A stretch of DNA of 64,000 nucleotides from Porticoccus sp002390525 (GTDB taxonomy: Bacteria; Pseudomonadota; Gammaproteobacteria; Pseudomonadales; Porticoccaceae): assembly GCA_943846655.1 (NCBI GenBank), contig OX044352.1, forward strand, positions 124,001 to 188,000. The letters are read 5' to 3'. The notes under the pieces are model-generated. The model had not been told where the DNA came from, did no database searches, and worked only from the letters and a program-made list of their open reading frames with translations. Positions 6,850-16,905 of the stretch are shown one piece after another. Every line of letters begins with the position of its first letter. The first letter of the stretch is position 1. Made by a program: the position numbers and the translations under genes.

Positions 6850-9618
6850 ATGGAAAAGACTTATCGCCCCAAAAATATAGAAACTAAATGGTATGACATC
6901 TGGGAAAACCGTGGGTATTTCAAGCCCACAGAAAATGGTTCTCCATCTTTTTGTATAGCAATTCCTCCCCCTAATGTTACTGGGAATCTTCATATGGGGC
7001 ATGGCTTTCAAGAGGCCATAATGGATGCTTTGATACGTTATAAACGAATGAAAGGTAACGATACATTATGGCAGGTTGGAACGGATCATGCTGGAATTGC
7101 TACACAAATGGTAGTAGAGCGACTTTTGAACCAAGAAAACGTAACCCGTCACGATTTAGGTCGAAACGCATTTATCAAAAAAGTATGGGAATGGAAAAAT
7201 GAGTCAGGGGGGGCTATTACGAAGCAGCTGCGTCGTCTAGGGGCATCGGTCGACTGGTCAAGAGAACGGTTCACTATGGACGATGGATTTTCTAGGGCTG
7301 TTGAAGACGCTTTCATTAAAATGTACGAGGATAATTTAATATATAGAGGAAAAAGACTCGTCAATTGGGACCCAAAATTACATACTGCTGTGTCTGACCT
7401 AGAGGTAATTTCAGAGGAAGAAAATGGAAGTTTATGGCACTTTAATTATCCACTATCTACAGGAAATGAATATTTAACTGTTGCTACTACGCGTCCTGAA
7501 ACTATGCTGGGTGACGTAGCAGTTGCAGTTAACCCTGAAGATCAAAGATATAAACACCTCATAGGAAGAAACGTTATTCTACCCCTTGTTAATCGTGAAA
7601 TTCCAATAATAGCTGATGACTACGTTGACAAAGATTTTGGTACAGGTTGTGTGAAAATAACTCCAGGACACGATTTCAATGATTACGAGATGGGGAAACG
7701 TCATAATTTACCTGTAATAAATATATTTGATGATGATGCTCGGTTAAATAAAAATGTTCCACTTGCATACGTTGGAATGGAAAGGTTCGATGCAAGAAAA
7801 GAAATTATATCTAATTTAGATAGCCTCGGATTACTTGAAAAAATTGATGCTCATATAATTAAAATCCCACGAGGTGATAGATCTGGTGTAATCATAGAGC
7901 CTTACTTAACTGATCAATGGTATGTAAAAACATCTCCTTTAGCTAAGAAAGCGGTAGCTGCAGTAGAAAATGGAGATATCAAATTTGTTCCAAAGCAATA
8001 TGAAAATATGTATTTTTCTTGGATGCGCGATATTCAAGATTGGTGTATATCACGTCAGCTTTGGTGGGGGCATCAAATACCCGCCTGGTATGATGATAAA
8101 GAAAATGTGTATGTTGGAAAATCCGAGGAAGAAGTTCGAGTAAGAAATAATCTTGGTAATATAAAGCTAAGGCGAGATAGTGACGTCTTAGACACCTGGT
8201 TTTCTTCAAGTCTTTGGACTTTTGCGACGCTTGGGTGGCCAGAAATTAACCAATTTTTAGAAAAGTATCATCCTACCAGTGTACTGGTCACTGGTTTTGA
8301 TATTATTTTCTTTTGGGTCGCCAGAATGATCATGATGAGTTTATATTTTGTAGATGATATTCCATTTAAAACAGTCTTTGTTCACGGTCTAGTTCGCGAT
8401 AGTCATGGACAAAAAATGTCTAAATCAAAAGGTAACGTACTTGACCCTATAGATCTAATTGATGGTATTGAACTAGAGCCATTAGTTAAAAAAAGAATCT
8501 CGGGAATGATGGTACCAAAGCTACGTGAAAAAATTGAACAACAAACTCGGAAAGAGTTCTCAAAAGGAATAGAGGCCTATGGAACAGATGCGCTTCGCTT
8601 TACATACTACTCTCTTGCATCCACAGGACGAGATATAAATTTTGATGTTGGGAGAATTGAAGGTTTTCGCAACTTCTGTAATAAGATATGGAATGCCGCG
8701 CGTTATGTTTTGATGAACACAGAGGGTCAAGATTGCGGTCAAAATAATCATAGAAATTACCAGCTATCATTACCAGACCGCTGGATTATTAGTCGATTAC
8801 AACAAGTAAAAAAAGAAGTGGCGGATGCTATTGAAAACTATAGATTTGATTTAGCATCACAAGCTATTTATGAGTTTATGTGGAATGAATACTGCGATTG
8901 GTATCTGGAGTTATCCAAACCAGTACTCTGGGGCGATGATATCGCTACAGAATTAAAGGTTGGGACCCGTAGAACCTTGATAAGAGTACTAGAGACCACC
9001 CTCAAAATGATTCATCCATTTATGCCCTTTATTACAGAAGAAATATGGCAGCAGCTCAAAGCACTAGTAGATGAAGAAGGTGAAACCATTATGATGCAGT
9101 CCTATCCTACAGAAAATAAAAAACTTATAGATAACGAAGCTACTGTTAATATCGAATGGCTAAAAAAAGCTGTAGTTGGAATTCGTAACATTCGTGGTGA
9201 GATGAATATATCACCCGCAAAGCTATTAACTGTTTATCTGCGAAATGGCTCTAGTGAGGATAAATATCGTCTAAGTGAAAACAGGGCTTATTTAGCTAAA
9301 ATGGCTCACTTGGATAAGATAATTTGGCTTGATTGCAGTGAGGAAGCGCCAGCCTCAATAACAGCATTAATTGGAGAGTTGGAAATTCTTGTGCCTATGG
9401 CAGGATTAATTGATAAAGATGAGGAAATAAAAAGACTAAATAAAGAGCTAGCTAAAATTGAAGACGATTTACTGCGCATAAAAGGTAAGTTAGCAAATAA
9501 ATCTTTTACGAGCAAAGCTCCAAAAAAAATTGTAGACATTGAAAAAAATCGACTAAATGAATTAGAAAAAAATTATACAAAAATTATACAGCAGAAAGAA
9601 AAAATTATTAGTATTTAG
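6850..9618 (+). CDS. valS: valyl-tRNA synthetase
   Basis: 922 residues, class I synthetase charging tRNA-Val. The HIGH signature appears as HMGH (near residue 48, in PPPNVTGNLHMGHG) and the KMSKS signature at about residue 522 (GQKMSKSKGN). The editing (CP1) domain with TTRPETMLGDVAV lies between them. The anticodon-binding domain (WNEYCDWYLELSKP) follows, and a C-terminal coiled-coil arm rich in Lys and Glu begins near residue 860. The ATG is preceded by a GAGCTC segment. A 141-base gap after holC suggests it may have its own promoter. Confidence 0.98.
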   Translation: MEKTYRPKNIETKWYDIWENRGYFKPTENGSPSFCIAIPPPNVTGNLHMGHGFQEAIMDALIRYKRMKGNDTLWQVGTDHAGIATQMVVERLLNQENVTRHDLGRNAFIKKVWEWKNESGGAITKQLRRLGASVDWSRERFTMDDGFSRAVEDAFIKMYEDNLIYRGKRLVNWDPKLHTAVSDLEVISEEENGSLWHFNYPLSTGNEYLTVATTRPETMLGDVAVAVNPEDQRYKHLIGRNVILPLVNREIPIIADDYVDKDFGTGCVKITPGHDFNDYEMGKRHNLPVINIFDDDARLNKNVPLAYVGMERFDARKEIISNLDSLGLLEKIDAHIIKIPRGDRSGVIIEPYLTDQWYVKTSPLAKKAVAAVENGDIKFVPKQYENMYFSWMRDIQDWCISRQLWWGHQIPAWYDDKENVYVGKSEEEVRVRNNLGNIKLRRDSDVLDTWFSSSLWTFATLGWPEINQFLEKYHPTSVLVTGFDIIFFWVARMIMMSLYFVDDIPFKTVFVHGLVRDSHGQKMSKSKGNVLDPIDLIDGIELEPLVKKRISGMMVPKLREKIEQQTRKEFSKGIEAYGTDALRFTYYSLASTGRDINFDVGRIEGFRNFCNKIWNAARYVLMNTEGQDCGQNNHRNYQLSLPDRWIISRLQQVKKEVADAIENYRFDLASQAIYEFMWNEYCDWYLELSKPVLWGDDIATELKVGTRRTLIRVLETTLKMIHPFMPFITEEIWQQLKALVDEEGETIMMQSYPTENKKLIDNEATVNIEWLKKAVVGIRNIRGEMNISPAKLLTVYLRNGSSEDKYRLSENRAYLAKMAHLDKIIWLDCSEEAPASITALIGELEILVPMAGLIDKDEEIKRLNKELAKIEDDLLRIKGKLANKSFTSKAPKKIVDIEKNRLNELEKNYTKIIQQKEKIISI

Positions 9619-9656
9619 ATTCATCTATTTGGATAAGATTGCAAAATTCCAATAAT

Positions 9657-11168
9657 TTACTCTGAACGCATGTGAGGAAATAAAAGGACGTCTCTTATCG
9701 ACGATGAGTCAGTTAGAAGCATCACTAAACGATCGATACCTATACCCTCTCCTGCTGTCGGTGGAAGACCGTACTCTAGGGCTCTGATATAATCTGAATC
9801 ATAATGCATGGCTTCTTCATCACCAGCGTCTTTTTCAGCCACCTGCTGACTGAATCTTGAAGCTTGATCTTCTGCATCATTAAGTTCAGAAAATCCATTA
9901 GCTATCTCCTTTCCCCCAACAAAAAACTCAAATCGATCGGTTACAAATGAATTATTATCGCTACGGCGAGCAAGCGGTGATACCTCTGTTGGATATTCAG
10001 TAATAAACGTGGGGTTATCTAATAAATGTTCTACTGTTTTTTCAAAAATTTCAATTTGAATTTTTCCCAATCCCCATGTATCTTTTAGCGGAATACCTAG
10101 ATCAGAGGCAATAGAGCGTGCTGCAGTTTCTTGGCTTAGTTTTTGGGCATCTATATCTGGGTTGAATCTTAATATAGATTCAAAAACTGACATCCTTCCA
10201 AAAGGTTTTGAAAAATCATACTCTTTCTCCTCAATAATCTCACCTTCCCTGTTTTTAGAGGTACTTATGACGCTTAAGCTACCCAGCACTGAAGTAATTA
10301 AACCTCGCAACATATCTTCAGTCATATTCATTAAATCAGTATAGTTTGAGTAGGCCTGATAGAATTCGAGCATTGTGAATTCAGGATTATGCCGAGTTGA
10401 TAAACCCTCATTACGAAAGCTACGGTTTATCTCATATACACGCTCAAAACCACCAACAACTAATCTTTTTAGATATAGTTCTGGTGCTATACGTAAATAC
10501 ATATCAAGATCCAAGGCATTATGGTGGGTGACAAATGGGCGCGCAGCCGCTCCCCCTGGGATGACTTGGAGCATGGGTGTTTCGACTTCCATAAAATTTT
10601 TTTTATTGAGATAAGAACGTATAAAATTAATTACTTTTGTGCGAACTTTAAATACGTCACGAGATTCAGGATTAACAATTAAGTCGACATAACGCTGCCT
10701 ATATCTCATCTCCTTATCTAATAAGCCATGATGTTTATCAGGCAAAGGTCTCAGAGACTTTGTTAAAAGATAATTATTATCCATGCTAACATACAGATCT
10801 CCCTTATCTGATTTATGTAGAACTCCACTAACACCAACAATATCTCCAAGATCTAGGTTTTTTACAAAAGATCTAGCCCCCTTAACTACATATAACTGCA
10901 TGATTCCAGACATATCTTGAATCACCATGAAAGCACCACGGTTTCTTATCAATCTGCCAGCAACACTTACCACCTGATTTGAGGATTCTAGCTCTTCCTT
11001 TGATTTATGTGAGTATTTTTTTTGTAAATTATCTGCTAGATTTTTTCTACAAAAATTATTTGGGAAAGGGTTCGTGTTATTTTCAATGGCTTGCTCACGA
11101 ATTTTTGCTAACTTAGCTCTTCTTTCAGCAATAAGCTTATTTTCGTTTTGCTCTAACTCTTTACTCAT
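9657..11168 (-). CDS. lysS: lysyl-tRNA synthetase (class II)
   Basis: 503 residues from ATG 11168 (MSKELEQNENK); a TTG four codons upstream is possible. An N-terminal OB fold for anticodon binding (SVAGRLIRNRGAFMVIQD) precedes the class II catalytic core: motif 1 in MEVETPMLQ, motif 2 in YEINRSFRNEGLSTRHNPEFT, and motif 3 in GEGIGIDRLVMLL near the end. It lies 3-prime of prfB with a 68-base gap, the usual prfB-lysS operon. The gene is convergent with valS, with only 38 bases between the two stops and no obvious terminator. Confidence 0.98.
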   Translation of the reverse strand: MSKELEQNENKLIAERRAKLAKIREQAIENNTNPFPNNFCRKNLADNLQKKYSHKSKEELESSNQVVSVAGRLIRNRGAFMVIQDMSGIMQLYVVKGARSFVKNLDLGDIVGVSGVLHKSDKGDLYVSMDNNYLLTKSLRPLPDKHHGLLDKEMRYRQRYVDLIVNPESRDVFKVRTKVINFIRSYLNKKNFMEVETPMLQVIPGGAAARPFVTHHNALDLDMYLRIAPELYLKRLVVGGFERVYEINRSFRNEGLSTRHNPEFTMLEFYQAYSNYTDLMNMTEDMLRGLITSVLGSLSVISTSKNREGEIIEEKEYDFSKPFGRMSVFESILRFNPDIDAQKLSQETAARSIASDLGIPLKDTWGLGKIQIEIFEKTVEHLLDNPTFITEYPTEVSPLARRSDNNSFVTDRFEFFVGGKEIANGFSELNDAEDQASRFSQQVAEKDAGDEEAMHYDSDYIRALEYGLPPTAGEGIGIDRLVMLLTDSSSIRDVLLFPHMRSE

Positions 11169-11236
11169 TTTTTTAACCAAATTAGTACTCGTGAATTAAA
11201 TTTATATGGCTGTATTTTCAACTATGATACTTAATT

Positions 11237-12332
11237 TTACAAACCTGCTTTCAAAGATGCCTCTATAAACTCATCTAAGTGCCCATCTAAAACCAAACTA
11301 CAATTGCTAGTCTGAATATTTGTTCGCAGATCTTTAATTCTCTGGTCATCGAGAACGTATGAACGAATTTGACTACCCCAACCGATATCTGATTTTGAGT
11401 CCTCTAACACCTGAGCAGCCTCATTGCGCTTCAGCATTTCTTGCTCATAAAGTTTTGCTCTCAACATTTTCCAGCAGTTTTCGCGATTCTGATGCTGAGA
11501 ACGCTCACTTTGACATTGTACTACTGCTCCTGTTGGAATATGAGTTAACCTTACAGCTGAATCTGTCTTATTGATATGCTGTCCACCAGCGCCGCTTGCT
11601 CTGTATGTATCTGTTCGCACATCTGAAGGATTAATTTCGATATCAATATCGTCATCAATCTCTGGAGAAACGAAAACAGAGCAAAAAGAAGTATGCCTAC
11701 GACTTCCGGAATCAAACGGTGACTTTCTAACAAGCCTATGAACACCAGTTTCTGTTCGAAGCCACCCAAATGCATGCTCGCCCTCAAAATGAATCGTAGC
11801 ACTTTTTATACCAGCTACATCTCCTGAGGAAACCTCTTCAAGAACTGTGCGGAAGCCTTTCATTTCTCCCCAACGAAGATACATACGTAGAACCATTTCT
11901 GCCCAGTCTTGGGCTTCGGTACCACCAGAGCCTGACTGAATATCTAGGTATGCATTATTAGGATCCATCGGACCTGAAAACATTCTACTAAATTCTAGCT
12001 TAACTAGTCCTTTTGTGAGCACTTTTAGATCTGACTCTATCTCCTGAACAGTATCAATATCTTTTTCAATAAATGCTATTTCTAATAATTCAAAAGCGTC
12101 AGAAATTCCCACGTCCAACGTATCTATAGTTTCAACAATAAGCTGCAGAGACGACCTTTCACGTCCAAGATTTTTTGCACGCATAGAGTCTCCCCAAACT
12201 TCAGGATCACTCAACTCTAACTCAACCTCATCAAGACGATCTTTTTTATTACTATAGTCAAAGGTACCCCCGAAGCACATCGGTTCTTTCTTGAAGATCT
12301 TTTAAGACGTTTTTTATCGGATTTATTTCCAT
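11237..12332 (-). CDS. prfB: peptide chain release factor 2, with programmed +1 frameshift
   Basis: RF2 releases peptides at UGA and UAA codons. The true start is ATG 12332. The first 24 codons (MEINPIKNVLKDLQERTDVL, then RGYL) run into an in-frame UGA at 12258-12260. The shift site CTT TGA C is preceded by a GGGGG Shine-Dalgarno-like stretch, exactly as in E. coli, so ribosomes slip +1 and continue with DYSNKKDRL. The spliced product is 364 residues. The specificity loop SPF (KSPFDSGSRRHTS) and the catalytic GGQ (GAGGQHINKTDS, near residue 250) are intact. Expression is autoregulated by RF2 level at the UGA, from established knowledge of prfB. Confidence 0.96.
12257..12271 (-). promoter_or_regulatory. 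prfB programmed frameshift site
   Basis: On the minus strand the bases CGGGGGTACCTTTGAC contain an internal Shine-Dalgarno-like G run, three bases, then CTT TGA C. This is the classic RF2 +1 recoding signal, and the frame before and after it encodes RF2 sequence. Confidence 0.93.
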
Positions 12333-12563
12333 TAATTTAGATATCCAAGAATGAAATGAGAAATAGAATTCTATCGGAATATTAACGCCTTCTCCAGCTA
12401 CTTAAATTTAGATTGGGTTGATGTATATTATTTCAGTGAAATAGCTCTCAGTTAAAGATGAAACTATTGCGAGAATTTATTTGCATATTGGCACAAAATT
12501 TTAAAATTCTGTTAAAATCCATGCAATTTCAATATAGCCAACTATGTGAACAATAGAATAATT

Positions 12564-14465
12564 ATGAGCTTAATCCGTCTTGATGATATATCTATTGAAT
12601 TTGGTGATATTCCACTACTTCGAAAAACAAATTTTTCTGTAGAGTCTGGAGAAAGAATTTGTCTAATAGGAAGAAATGGTGCTGGAAAATCTACGCTACT
12701 AAAAATAATTAATCAAGAAATTATCCCTGATTCTGGTGAAATTCATCTTAGACAGCATTTACGAATTAGTCAGCTAGACCAGAATCTTCCTTCTGCGGTA
12801 GATCGTAAAGTTTTTGATGTGGTTAAAGAAGGGTTATCTGATCAGCAAAAACTTATAGATCTTTTCAATGAAGCCTCAAAAAAAAATATGGGTAAGCAGG
12901 CGATGAACCACTTAGACCAACTTCAGGCTCAAATTGATGCTGGTGGCGGCTGGAACATTACACAGCAAGTTGAAACGATTATAAGTCAGTTAAATTTGCC
13001 TGCCAATAAGGCACTAGCCGATCTATCTGGTGGATGGCGACGAAGGGTGGCTCTCGGAAAAGCATTAGTATCTAATCCGGATCTATTACTATTAGATGAA
13101 CCCACTAACCATCTTGATATAAGTACAATTGAATGGCTAGAACATAAAATACGAAGCTATCAAGGGAGCGTAATATTTATTACTCATGACCGAAATTTTT
13201 TACAGAAACTTGCAACACGTATTGTAGAAATAGAGGTGGGTAAACTGATAAGCTGGCCTGGAACTTATAACAATTATCTATTTTTGAAAGAAAAGGCAAT
13301 TGAAAATGAGCAAGTGCGAAATGATTTATTTGATAAACGACTTGCAGAAGAGGAAGTCTGGATTCGTCAAGGCATCAAAGCAAGGCGTACAAGAAATGAA
13401 GGTCGTGTTCGTGCATTAACTGCTATGCGTGAAGAGCGTATACAGCGCTCTACTCGCCAAGGAAAAGCTAGGATAAGTATTGAGTCATCGGAAAAGTCTG
13501 GAAAGAAAGTTATTGAAGCCCGAAAACTTTCACATGGGTATGGAGATGAAAAGCTTTTCAATAATATTAGTCTCAAGATACGCAGAGGTGATCGTATAGG
13601 TCTAATTGGAAATAATGGTGTTGGTAAATCAACACTACTCAAGATTCTTTTAGAACAGATCCCTCCTAATAACGGTTCTGTAAAACTAGGGACTAATTTA
13701 AACATAGGTTATTTTGATCAAATACATCGTGAATTAGACACTGAAAAAACTATTGCTGAAAATGTTGGAAATGGCAAAGAGTACATAAAAATTAACGGTA
13801 AAGACCGGCATATAATAGGTTATTTGCGGAATTTTTTATTTTCGCCAAAAAGAGCTATGACTCCTGTTAAAGCTCTTTCTGGTGGCGAAAGAAATAGGGT
13901 TATTTTAGCAAAATTATTTACCCAACCAACAAATTTTCTAGTTTTAGACGAACCAACTAATGATCTGGATATTGAAATGCTAGAGGTCTTGGAAAAAAAA
14001 CTTGTAGAGTACGCTGGAACATTAATTATTGTCAGCCATGATCGTCAGTTTCTTGATAACGTAGTGACAAGTGTCCTCGTATTTGAAGATAGAGGTAATA
14101 TACAAGAATATCTAGGCGGTTATACCGATTGGGAAAATCGTGGCAAAGAACTAAACATAACGGATCATCAAAAAAATAATCGAAAACAAATAGGAAAAAT
14201 ATCAAATCGCTCTGATTACAAGAGTGCAGAAAAAAAGATTCCACTTAAGCTTAGCTATAAACTCAAACGCGAGCTTGATATGCTCCCAGCTATGATTGAG
14301 AAGTTAGAACTTGAGCTGGCTAAACTTCAGAATGAAACCAATAGGTCAGAGTTTTACCTCAAACCTTATACCGAAACAAAACCCCTCTTAGATGCTTTAA
14401 ACGAGAAACAAAAAGCACTTGATTTGGCCTCAGAGAGGTGGATTGAATTGGAAGCTAGTAAATGA
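12564..14465 (+). CDS. uup: ABC-F family ATPase Uup
   Basis: 633 residues from ATG 12564 (MSLIRLDDISIEFGD); a GTG six codons upstream is less likely. Two ATPase domains: Walker A GRNGAGKST (about residue 35) with signature LSGGWRRRVALGKAL and LLLDEPTNHLD; then a second Walker A GNNGVGKST (about 349), LSGGERNRVILAKL and LVLDEPTNDLD. The linker between the domains is Arg-rich (RRTRNEGRVRALTAMREER), and the C-terminus is a coiled coil (residues about 560-633), the Uup hallmark that binds branched DNA or ribosomes. No membrane segments. Its end overlaps the recJ end by 11 bases in convergent orientation. Confidence 0.93.
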   Translation: MSLIRLDDISIEFGDIPLLRKTNFSVESGERICLIGRNGAGKSTLLKIINQEIIPDSGEIHLRQHLRISQLDQNLPSAVDRKVFDVVKEGLSDQQKLIDLFNEASKKNMGKQAMNHLDQLQAQIDAGGGWNITQQVETIISQLNLPANKALADLSGGWRRRVALGKALVSNPDLLLLDEPTNHLDISTIEWLEHKIRSYQGSVIFITHDRNFLQKLATRIVEIEVGKLISWPGTYNNYLFLKEKAIENEQVRNDLFDKRLAEEEVWIRQGIKARRTRNEGRVRALTAMREERIQRSTRQGKARISIESSEKSGKKVIEARKLSHGYGDEKLFNNISLKIRRGDRIGLIGNNGVGKSTLLKILLEQIPPNNGSVKLGTNLNIGYFDQIHRELDTEKTIAENVGNGKEYIKINGKDRHIIGYLRNFLFSPKRAMTPVKALSGGERNRVILAKLFTQPTNFLVLDEPTNDLDIEMLEVLEKKLVEYAGTLIIVSHDRQFLDNVVTSVLVFEDRGNIQEYLGGYTDWENRGKELNITDHQKNNRKQIGKISNRSDYKSAEKKIPLKLSYKLKRELDMLPAMIEKLELELAKLQNETNRSEFYLKPYTETKPLLDALNEKQKALDLASERWIELEASK

Positions 14466-16215
14466 GGGTCTCTATTATTAGTTGTAACGATTCTCTTCCC
14501 TGCCAAAAATTAACATCTACTTTATATACAATATTTATTTTTTCTTTTTTATATTCCTCAATATCATCTGAGCTAACATTGAATGCAATGGCACTAAGTT
14601 TTTCTTGTTTATCACAATCTAGACAAAGCACTAATTTTATATGTTTTTTACCAACTACGCGCTGACTTAAAATATAAAAATCTCCAACGAATAGCGGCTC
14701 GGGAAATTGCTGCCCCCATGGACCCGAGCCTCTAATTAATAATGCATTTTCTAGGCTTAGCTCTTCTGCAGAAAGAACACCATCTATTAACATCAAAGCT
14801 TCAAGATCAGATGTCGTCATCCGGCTTCTAACTTCTTTGTCGAAGGCTTTTTCAAATAAAGTATATTTATTTGGATCCAGGCTGAGTCCAGCAGCCATCG
14901 CATGCCCACCAAACTTATTTATTAATCCTGGATGAGCTGTTGCAACAGCTTCCAATGCATCTCGAATATGAAACCCAGGAATGGATCTAGCGGAACCTTT
15001 GTATTCTTTTTTTTCTTTCTCCCCTCCAGTTTCTGCAAAGATAACAGCTGGTCGATGGAGATGATCTTTGATTCTAGAAGCAAGTAAACCCACAACTCCT
15101 TGATGCCAGTTACTATCAAATAAACAAATACCCCAAGGCAGATCTATGTCATTCATATTAATTTTTTCTAAAATTTCTAATCCTTCTTCTCGCATATTAA
15201 CTTCAATACTTCTTCTCTCTAGGTTAAGTTGTTCAAGCTGTATTGCATATTTTTTTGCAGCGCTGTTATCATTTTCTAAAAGGCAGGCTATACCAATACT
15301 CATATCAGTTAATCTTCCAGCAGCATTCAATCTTGGTCCAACTGCAAAACCTAGGTCGCTCGCTATAAGTTTTTTATGGTCTTTATCTGCCAAAGTTAAC
15401 AACGCTTGTATTCCTGGCCTTAATTTTCCAGACCGTATTCGTAACAAACCTTGATGAACCAGAATTCTATTGGTGTAGTCAAGTGGCACAACGTCCGCCA
15501 CAGTTCCAAGAGCCACTAGATCCAGCCATTGAGACATATTTGGAGTTGTGATTTTTTGGCTATCGAACCAACCGATATTACGTAATCTAGATCTGAAGCC
15601 TATTAACAAATAAAAAACAACACCCACACCTGCCAAATTTTTACATGGAAAATCACAACCATGCTGATTAGGATTTAAGATGGCATCTGCAATTGGTAAA
15701 TTTAATCCTGGTAAGTGATGGTCTGTTATCAAGACCCTCATCCCTGCTTCTTTTGCGGCTAAAACACCACTAATACTTGATATACCGTTATCAACTGTAA
15801 TAAGCAGATCTGGTTTAAATTTATTTGCTAACGTGACAATCTCAGGAGTAAGGCCGTAACCAAATTTGAAACGATCAGGAACGATATAATCTATATTTTT
15901 CATTCCCATTGCACTTAATGCTAATATCATAAGTGCAGTGCTTGTCGCACCGTCAACATCAAAATCCCCAACTATTAACACACGCTGCTGGTGATTTAAT
16001 GCTTCCTCTAAGAGGCTTATGCTTTCATCTAAACCCTTAAATCCTTTTGGGGGATGCAGTTTTTTTAAAGAGTAATCTAACTGTTCCTCATTGGTAATTC
16101 CACGACCTATATAAATTCTTTTAAGAAAATCAGGATAATTATTATCAAAATTACTAGATTTAAAATCCACTTTGCGTAATTTTAGATTTTTTTTAGGCTT
16201 AGAGTTTTTTATCAA
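14455..16215 (-). CDS. recJ: single-stranded-DNA-specific exonuclease RecJ
   Basis: 586 residues, near the normal length. A DHH-family 5-prime to 3-prime exonuclease used in recombination and mismatch repair. Visible motifs are VGDFDVDGATSTAL (motif I), the DNGISS metal-binding motif, DHHLPG (motif III), VALGTVADVVPL (motif IV), and the DHHA1-type GGHAMAAGLSL near residue 445. The C-terminal OB-like part holds the ssDNA-binding segment. It lies 30 bases downstream of a small hypothetical gene in the apparent hom-thrC-hopJ-recJ run. Confidence 0.96.
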   Translation of the reverse strand: MIKNSKPKKNLKLRKVDFKSSNFDNNYPDFLKRIYIGRGITNEEQLDYSLKKLHPPKGFKGLDESISLLEEALNHQQRVLIVGDFDVDGATSTALMILALSAMGMKNIDYIVPDRFKFGYGLTPEIVTLANKFKPDLLITVDNGISSISGVLAAKEAGMRVLITDHHLPGLNLPIADAILNPNQHGCDFPCKNLAGVGVVFYLLIGFRSRLRNIGWFDSQKITTPNMSQWLDLVALGTVADVVPLDYTNRILVHQGLLRIRSGKLRPGIQALLTLADKDHKKLIASDLGFAVGPRLNAAGRLTDMSIGIACLLENDNSAAKKYAIQLEQLNLERRSIEVNMREEGLEILEKINMNDIDLPWGICLFDSNWHQGVVGLLASRIKDHLHRPAVIFAETGGEKEKKEYKGSARSIPGFHIRDALEAVATAHPGLINKFGGHAMAAGLSLDPNKYTLFEKAFDKEVRSRMTTSDLEALMLIDGVLSAEELSLENALLIRGSGPWGQQFPEPLFVGDFYILSQRVVGKKHIKLVLCLDCDKQEKLSAIAFNVSSDDIEEYKKEKINIVYKVDVNFWQGRESLQLIIETLIY

Positions 16216-16245
16216 TATATCGTCCTGTGAAACAGTTAGCTTGAA

Positions 16246-16515
16246 CTATAACTTATTGACTGATATGGACTCTAGGTCTACTAATATTTCTTTTATCTTA
16301 GACTTTTGGTCGGATCTAATCATTCGTATATCTTCAATACTAGACTTTCCTGTCGGATTAACAATCTTCATAATTTCTTGTCTTATATCTTCGAGATCAG
16401 CATCTTGATATTTAAGAATAAAAAGATTTTCCAATTCATTTTGTGAGTAATTATCTTTCAACATTTTTAGCAAAAAAGTCATCAAATATTTTCTTGCCTC
16501 ATCTTTTATATCCAT
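16246..16515 (-). CDS. hypothetical protein, small and charged
   Basis: 89 residues, highly charged and predicted helical by composition (DEARKYLMTFLLKMLKD, NELENLFILKYQDADLEDI, then RMIRSDQKSKIKEILVDLE). No signal peptide, membrane helix or cysteine. I recognise no family. It sits between the hopJ-like gene and recJ on the same strand, with 30-35 base gaps each side, so it is probably co-transcribed with recJ. A DNA-repair role would be guesswork. Confidence 0.6.
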   Translation of the reverse strand: MDIKDEARKYLMTFLLKMLKDNYSQNELENLFILKYQDADLEDIRQEIMKIVNPTGKSSIEDIRMIRSDQKSKIKEILVDLESISVNKL

Positions 16516-16550
16516 TCTAGTAATCTCTGATGAAGTTTTTTAGTTAAAAT

Positions 16551-16901
16551 TTAAGAAATTTTTAAACTTAAAGCTTCTTTTTCGAACTGAATAGCTGACC
16601 ACCCATTTTTAATAAAACTTCTTATATTTTGATGATTGACACCAAAAGGATCCATTAAGACATCCTTTCGATAATAATCACCAAAACAATGGAGAACCTC
16701 GGACTCGTTTAGTTTATTTAAAAGGCCAAAAGCGAATATTTTGCATGACCCATTATTTTCATCTATATTATTTAAAATCTCTGCATTTTTGAATTCTGTT
16801 GGCTTAAAAATATAATATTTATCAATAATAAAAACTGTATCTTCAAATGAAACGCTCTCTGGAAGATTTTTTAGTTTAAAAATGTATTCCTGTAGGTCCA
16901 T
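16551..16901 (-). CDS. HopJ type III effector family protein
   Basis: 116 residues from ATG 16901 (MDLQEYIFKL); the longer in-frame reading into thrC is unlikely. Family signature is strong: FEDTVFIIDKYYIFKPTEF, ENNGSCKIFAFG, then CFGDYYRKDVLMDPFG and HQNIRSF. Despite the name, HopJ-like proteins are widespread in free-living gammaproteobacteria with no type III secretion and their function is unknown; nothing nearby suggests secretion. It begins 4 bases after the thrC stop, so it is likely translated from the same transcript. Confidence 0.88.
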   Translation of the reverse strand: MDLQEYIFKLKNLPESVSFEDTVFIIDKYYIFKPTEFKNAEILNNIDENNGSCKIFAFGLLNKLNESEVLHCFGDYYRKDVLMDPFGVNHQNIRSFIKNGWSAIQFEKEALSLKIS

Positions 16902-16905
16902 AAAT

